DNA of 64,000 bases from Marinomonas ushuaiensis DSM 15871 (lineage in GTDB: Bacteria; Pseudomonadota; Gammaproteobacteria; Pseudomonadales; Marinomonadaceae), in NCBI RefSeq assembly GCF_000521805.1, contig NZ_JAMB01000009.1:62001-126000 (forward strand). Direction: 5' to 3'. The notes under the pieces were generated by a model. The model was not told the DNA's origin. It was given only the letters and a program-made list of their open reading frames with translations, and did not search any database. Positions 57,437 through 64,000 of this stretch are shown piece by piece (the first letter of the stretch is position 1; the number at the start of each line of letters is the position of its first letter). Position numbers and translations under genes: made by a program.

Positions 57437-58317
57437 TGAAAGGTTTTTCTTTTTCAGTATTATTTGTTGTTCTTCTCGGTATGTTGGTTGCTTCGCAAAC
57501 ACTGTTTGTTGTGAATGAAACTGAGCGCGCAGTTATTCTTAAATTTGGTGAAATAGTTGAAGCTGATGTGCAACCTGGTTTGCATTTCAAATTGCCGATT
57601 ATGAACGAAGTTAAGAAGTTTGACGCTCGAATCTTAACAATGGATTCTCGTCCTCAGCGTTATTTGACGTTAGAGAAAAAAGCGGTTGTTGTGGATTCTT
57701 ACGTCAAATGGAAAATTGATTCAGTTGCTAAGTTCTATCAGGCGACCTCTGGAGATGAGGTTGTTGCCAATCGCGTTTTGTCATCTCGTGTTGATACGGG
57801 GCTTCGGAACAAGTTTGGTGAGCGAACCATGCATGAAGTGGTTTCAGGTGAACGTGATCAATTAATGACTGAGTTGCGTGATGACCTAAATCAGGTTGCT
57901 CAAAATGAATTGGGCATTTCTATTGTTGATATTCGTGTTAAGCGAATTGATTTGCCACCTGATGTTAGTGAATCTGTTTATCAGCGTATGAGAACGGAGC
58001 GTGAGCGTGAAGCGCGTGAGCACAGATCGAAAGGTTTGGAGCTAGCGGAGGGTATTCGTGCCGATGCAGATCGTCAGCAGGTTGTATTAGAAGCTGAGGC
58101 GCAGCGTGACGCTGAGATGATTCGCGGTGATGGTGATGCAAATGCAGCTGCTATTTACTCTAAAGTGTATACACAGGATCCTGAATTTTACGAATTTTAT
58201 CGTAGTCTACAGGCTTACCGTGAAAGCTTTAATGGTAATAGCGATTTATTTGTTCTTGAACCAGACAGTGAATTCTTTAAATATTTGAATAGCTCAACGA
58301 GCAGTGCCACAAAATAG
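57436..58317 (+). CDS. hflC: FtsH modulator HflC
   Basis: 293-aa partner of HflK. TM (FSFSVLFVVLLGMLVASQTLFVV), SPFH domain (VNETERAVILKFGEIVEADVQPGLHFKLP), and coiled-coil region with ERERERE-type repeats. Translationally coupled to hflK and ended by the terminator at 58386. Confidence 0.96.
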   Translation: MKGFSFSVLFVVLLGMLVASQTLFVVNETERAVILKFGEIVEADVQPGLHFKLPIMNEVKKFDARILTMDSRPQRYLTLEKKAVVVDSYVKWKIDSVAKFYQATSGDEVVANRVLSSRVDTGLRNKFGERTMHEVVSGERDQLMTELRDDLNQVAQNELGISIVDIRVKRIDLPPDVSESVYQRMRTEREREAREHRSKGLELAEGIRADADRQQVVLEAEAQRDAEMIRGDGDANAAAIYSKVYTQDPEFYEFYRSLQAYRESFNGNSDLFVLEPDSEFFKYLNSSTSSATK

Positions 58318-58385
58318 AGTGGATATTCATTAATAATCGTACGTGAGGTCTATTTGTTAAAATAGGAAACATGGTACTATTACGC

Positions 58386-58409
58386 AAACCGGGCATTGCC
58401 CGGTTTTTT
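58386..58409 (+). terminator. Terminator after hflC
   Basis: AACCGGGC-ATT-GCCCGGTT then six T, 69 bp after hflC. Read-through would be needed to reach the DUF2065 gene, or that gene has its own promoter. Confidence 0.92.
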
Positions 58410-58432
58410 AATGGTCAAAATAAAGAGAATCT

Positions 58433-58630
58433 ATGCAAGAGTTGTTGCAGTCGCTGTTGGTTGGCGTCAGCCTTTTATTGATCGTCGAAGGCTTTTTACC
58501 TTTTCTTGCACCTAAGTTGTGGCGGAAAATAATGGAGAAAGCAATCGCAAGCTCAGACTTTAATTTACGTATTCTGGGTGTGGTTAGTATGATTCTTGGA
58601 TTAGCGCTTCTTTTGCTGACACGAAGCTAA
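58433..58630 (+). CDS. DUF2065 membrane protein (YjeT-like)
   Basis: 65 aa with two TM segments (LLQSLLVGVSLLLIVEGFLPFL; LRILGVVSMILGLALLLLT). It holds the place of yjeT between hflC and hisZ/purA. AAAGAG site before the ATG. Function unknown; the short size and two helices fit a small membrane accessory protein. Confidence 0.88.
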   Translation: MQELLQSLLVGVSLLLIVEGFLPFLAPKLWRKIMEKAIASSDFNLRILGVVSMILGLALLLLTRS

Positions 58631-58642
58631 AAGGATAATTTA

Positions 58643-61155
<2,513 letters not shown>

Positions 61156-61180
61156 TTTATTTTAAATTAATTGTTGTGAT

Positions 61181-61206
61181 AAAAAAGCCGCTTTTTGCGG
61201 TTTTTT
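61181..61206 (+). terminator. Terminator after purA
   Basis: AAAAAGCCGC-TTTTT-GCGGTTTTTT, 26 bp after purA. Stem is short but GC-rich with long A and T flanks. Confidence 0.85.
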
Positions 61207-61363
61207 CGTTTTTATAGACTGTTAAGTTCATCATATTAGTATTCTTTGTAAATAGAGTGAAAAGAGGGGGCGGAGTTTATCAAGTGCTAAGGTAATATTT
61301 ACAATTGAATTTATGGCGATTTAACTGCCAGCTAAATAATGAAAAAAATGAGAGGAAATAATT

Positions 61364-62062
61364 ATGGTTAAGTTGTTGCTTGCTGATGATGATGCTCGTT
61401 TATCGGATCTAATAAAAGAATACTTTGATGGTGAGGGTTACGAGGTAGCTCATGCTTGGAATGGTCGTGAAGCATTGGAGCTGATGGCGGCTGATATGCC
61501 GGATATTATTATTCTTGATGTAATGATGCCTGAATTGGATGGGTTTGAAACATTAAAGCAAATCCGTAATAAAAGTGCTGTACCTGTTATTATGTTGACA
61601 GCAAAAGGCGATGACATTGATCGTATCTTGGGGTTAGAAATGGGGGCAGATGACTATTTATCTAAACCTTTTAATCCGCGAGAGTTATTGGCTCGAATAA
61701 AAGCAATTTTGCGTAGAGCCAGCCAAGAGCGTGAAGATGATCCAACGGCAGATATTGAGCTTTCTGGTGTACTGTTACGTCGTAAAGATAGAACTGTTTA
61801 TCTGGAAGGTGAGTTGGTTGAGTTAACAACGTCAGAATATACCTTGTTAGAATGCATGTTGATGGCGCCAGGTCAGGTACTTACAAAGCAAGAGCTTTCT
61901 GAAAAAGCGCTTGGTCGTAAGTTGACCATGTATGATCGCAGTCTAGATATGCATATTAGTAATTTGCGTAAGAAAATTGGTAATCTAGAAACTGGCGATC
62001 CTCGGATTAAAACTGTACGGGGTGTTGGTTATATTTTTGTATCGAATGAACAAGGTTCTTAA
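61364..62062 (+). CDS. OmpR-family response regulator, CpxR-like
   Basis: 232 aa. Receiver domain with acidic pocket (LADDD), phospho-Asp52 (LDVMMPELDG) and Lys in LSKPFNPREL; then a winged-helix DNA-binding domain (LTTSEYTLLECML, LTMYDRSLDMHISNLRKKIG, TVRGVGYIF). The LGRKLTMYDRSLDMHISNLR stretch resembles E. coli CpxR (LGKRLTPFDRAIDMHISNL), the envelope-stress regulator. GAGGAAAT site. Sensor kinase follows 7 bp later. Confidence 0.9.
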   Translation: MVKLLLADDDARLSDLIKEYFDGEGYEVAHAWNGREALELMAADMPDIIILDVMMPELDGFETLKQIRNKSAVPVIMLTAKGDDIDRILGLEMGADDYLSKPFNPRELLARIKAILRRASQEREDDPTADIELSGVLLRRKDRTVYLEGELVELTTSEYTLLECMLMAPGQVLTKQELSEKALGRKLTMYDRSLDMHISNLRKKIGNLETGDPRIKTVRGVGYIFVSNEQGS

Positions 62063-62068
62063 TCTTTT

Positions 62069-63376
62069 ATGAAAAATACTTTTCTGCGCGTGTTTTTGGT
62101 AGTGCTGTTGTCTAATATTGTTGTTGTTAGTATTGGTTTAGGCATGGTGCAATTTATCCAAAAGCGCAATCAGGTGTCTGCTGATTTACTTGGTGATGTC
62201 GGTGTTCAGTTGGTTGCTGGGTATGAAAAGTTTGGTATTACTTCTTTGCAAGAAGAGGTGACAAAGGCTGAGAAGAAATTATCTGGGACTATTTATTTAT
62301 ATCAGGAAAATGGTCGTCCTCTTCTTAAGTCGTTACCTCGTAATTTTAGAGAGCAAAATACGCCGAGCGTCAGTGCTCGTCCGTCAGCAGATTTCTTGCA
62401 TAGCCAATTTATACAGGTGATTGGTGGAAATAATGTTCAGTATTTGTTGATATTCAAACCTAATCCAAAAATAAGTTCGCTTGCGCCAGAGGCGGTAGTT
62501 GGTTTTTCTTTACTTGGTCTTCTTGTGTCTAGTGGTGTATTGGCTTATTGGTTGCTAGGGCCGCTACTTAAGTTGCAGCGAGTGGCTCGCTCTTTTGGTC
62601 AAGGCGATATGGCTGCTAGGGTGGAAAGTAAATTGACCCGACGTAGTGATGCGGTTGGTAAACTGGCCCGAGAGTTTAATCAGATGGCAGTGAGGATTGA
62701 TACCTTGTTGTCATCTAAAGAGCGATTGATGCGAGACGTTTCTCATGAATTGAGAACGCCGTTGGCAAGAATAGAAGTGGCGTTAACGATAGCGGAAGAT
62801 AAGTACGCTACTGAGGCTCAAAAAGGTTATTTGTGTCGAATACGTACAGAGCTTCATGAGCTTGATGAATTGATTGGTCAGGTTTTAACTTTGAGTCGCT
62901 TAGAGGCGGCTTCTCTTATTAAGGAGGAGATGGACTTACAAGAGTGGCTTAGTGATATTGTTGAAGATGTCAGTTTTGAGAGCCAGCTAAAAGGTATTTC
63001 TGTTTCTAAGTTGGGTCGTGTTCCCAAGGCAATATTAGGTGACCCTCTGCAATTGCGTCATGCGATCGAGAATGTTTTACGAAACGCCTGCTTTTATGCT
63101 GGAGAAGGTGGAGTTATTGAAGTTGAGACAGAGGAAAAGTCTGGTTTTGCTTTGATTTATGTTCGAGATAATGGGCCGGGTGTTTCTGAAGATAAGCTTG
63201 AGAAAATCTTCCATGCTTTCTATCGGTCTTCTGAAGCTAGGGAGGCGAATAGTGGTGGATTTGGTGTTGGCCTTACTATTTCACAGAGAATCATTCGTGC
63301 GCACAAAGGTACGATAACAGCCCATAATCGTGAAGTTGGTGGTTTAGAGGTTTGTTTCAAATTACCGATTGCTTAA
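62069..63376 (+). CDS. Sensor histidine kinase, CpxA-like
   Basis: 435-aa inner-membrane kinase. TM1 (about 8-30), periplasmic sensor (about 31-140), TM2 (about 142-163), HAMP, HisKA with phospho-His226 (RDVSHELRTPLARIE) and a full HATPase domain (N box LRHAIENVLRNACFYA, G1 DNGPGV, G2 SGGFGVGLTIS). Pairs with the preceding CpxR-like regulator. Periplasmic part is not recognisably CpxP-binding by eye, so the signal is unknown. Confidence 0.92.
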   Translation: MKNTFLRVFLVVLLSNIVVVSIGLGMVQFIQKRNQVSADLLGDVGVQLVAGYEKFGITSLQEEVTKAEKKLSGTIYLYQENGRPLLKSLPRNFREQNTPSVSARPSADFLHSQFIQVIGGNNVQYLLIFKPNPKISSLAPEAVVGFSLLGLLVSSGVLAYWLLGPLLKLQRVARSFGQGDMAARVESKLTRRSDAVGKLAREFNQMAVRIDTLLSSKERLMRDVSHELRTPLARIEVALTIAEDKYATEAQKGYLCRIRTELHELDELIGQVLTLSRLEAASLIKEEMDLQEWLSDIVEDVSFESQLKGISVSKLGRVPKAILGDPLQLRHAIENVLRNACFYAGEGGVIEVETEEKSGFALIYVRDNGPGVSEDKLEKIFHAFYRSSEAREANSGGFGVGLTISQRIIRAHKGTITAHNREVGGLEVCFKLPIA

Positions 63377-63415
63377 TTTTAGGTGTTTTCAATTTTCTGT
63401 CTGAAAAGAAATGGC

Positions 63416-63444
63416 TTGTCATTATGCTTTGACATAAGTACTAT
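63416..63444 (+). promoter_or_regulatory. rnpB promoter
   Basis: -35 TTGTCA (63416-63421), exact 17-nt spacer, -10 TACTAT (63439-63444), with a GC-rich discriminator (GCGCCTC) and predicted start 63451-63452, the first base of the RNase P P1 helix. The GC-rich discriminator is typical of stable-RNA promoters. Confidence 0.75.
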
Positions 63445-63449
63445 GCGCC

Positions 63450-63800
63450 TCGCAAGTTGGCTAGGCAGTCGCCGCTCAATTTATTGGGGGGAGGAAAGTC
63501 CGGGCTTCGCAGGGTAAAGTGCCAGGTAACGCCTGGGGGGCGTGAGCCTACGGAAAGTGCAGCAGAAAATAAACCGCCTAAGCAGTTCGCTGCCGGTAAG
63601 GTTGAAATGGTGCGGTAAGAGCGCACCGCGCGACTGGTAACAGTTCGTGGCAAGGTAAACCCCACTTGAAGCAAGACCAAATAGGAACTCTTTGGCGTGA
63701 CCCGCGCTGAGTTCGGGTAGGTTGCTAGAGACGTGCAGTGATGTACGGATTAGATGAATGACTGTCCACGACAGAACCCGGCTTATCGGCCAACTTGCAA
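63450..63800 (+). ncRNA. rnpB: RNase P RNA (bacterial type A)
   Basis: Catalytic RNA that matures tRNA 5' ends. About 350 nt bounded by the P1 helix GCAAGTTGG (63452-63460) / CCAACTTGC (63790-63798). Conserved core blocks: GAGGAAAGTCCGGGC (CR-I), GGTAAGGTTGAAA, AGAGCGCACCGCG, and the 3' CR-V segment AGATGAATGACTGTCCACGACAGAACCCGGCTTA. The overlapping open frames on both strands are not genes. Follows the CpxA-like gene and has its own promoter. Confidence 0.97.
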
Positions 63801-64000
63801 ATTTCCCTTTCTTTTTATATTCCCATTTTTATACCTAATCGCTAGAGGGTCTTTGTCGCTCTCGGCTTTTTTGCGTTTTTATTTTTACTTCTCGCTAGAA
63901 ATTTCTTCTTTAGAGCGCTTTTTTGTGTGCGCTTTGTTTGTGGTTGTTCCTTATCTTTTGCATTTTTAATTAATATTTTTTTTACTATTGTGGTAAAAAG
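63801..64000. other. T-rich tail after rnpB
   Basis: Very T-rich stretch with TTTTTT and TTTTTATTTTT runs; no clear hairpin terminator and no credible ORF. The short frame reaching 63969 starts inside rnpB and has no coding character. Confidence 0.5.

Noticed and set aside
63441..63969. Open frames on both strands over and after rnpB
   Set aside because: They overlap the conserved RNase P RNA core, which explains the sequence; no coding character.

Overview
The window reads as an ordinary chromosomal segment of a low-GC marine gammaproteobacterium of the Oceanospirillales/Pseudomonadales side, most like Marinomonas. This rests on gene content and order, not on a database search. The block psd - HDOD - motA - motB - rsgA - orn - tsaE - amiB - mutL - miaA - hfq - hflX - hflK - hflC - DUF2065 - hisZ - purA follows the order I know from Pseudomonas, and gloB - methyltransferase - rnhA - dnaQ is also a conserved gammaproteobacterial cluster. 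A cis/trans fatty-acid isomerase and Kdo kinase fit the same group. I see no IS element, phage, integron, CRISPR array or tRNA, and codon and base use look even throughout.

Layout. 1-2.1 kb: thiamine genes thiD-thiO on the minus strand behind a TPP riboswitch with a recognisable promoter. 2.4-5.4 kb: a cupin protein facing the cytosine deaminase/permease pair codBA. 5.9-9.9 kb: katG and a Cache-type chemoreceptor. 10-16.2 kb: a small secreted protein, guanine deaminase, a VanZ-like membrane protein, the RNA helicase dbpA and a CHASE-GGDEF-EAL protein whose cyclase site is degenerate. 16.3-22.8 kb: a five-gene peptide/solute ABC importer operon ending in a LysR regulator. 23-26 kb: acpH, a ribosome-assembly GTPase (rbgA-like), yacL and an acidic protein of unknown function. 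26.2-30.6 kb: an FMN-binding protein, cti and a luciferase-like oxidoreductase. 30.7-33.5 kb: LPS inner-core genes (lpxL-like acyltransferase and kdkA, divergent from an opsX-type heptosyltransferase). 33.5-38 kb: an MTHFR-like protein, DUF1285, a DEAD-box helicase, a GcvA-like regulator and ppnP. 38-42.5 kb: mltD, gloB, methyltransferase, rnhA, dnaQ. 42.7-61.2 kb: the long housekeeping block above. 61.4-63.8 kb: a CpxRA-like two-component system, then the RNase P RNA gene rnpB with its own promoter.

How they work together. Nucleobase salvage recurs (codBA, guaD, ppnP, purA). Envelope upkeep is the second theme: lpxL/kdkA/opsX, mltD, amiB, psd, cti, hflKC and cpxRA. RNA and protein quality control is the third: hfq, miaA, orn, rnpB, dbpA, rsgA, rbgA and hflX.

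I did not find a convincing novel multi-gene system. The observations most worth checking are a candidate minus-strand small RNA beside acpH, a probable AUU start codon in the GcvA-like regulator, the GGDAF cyclase site, a 7-bp tandem repeat upstream of cti, the lone acidic duplicated-domain protein after yacL, and the replacement of queG-nnrD by a TauE-like gene.
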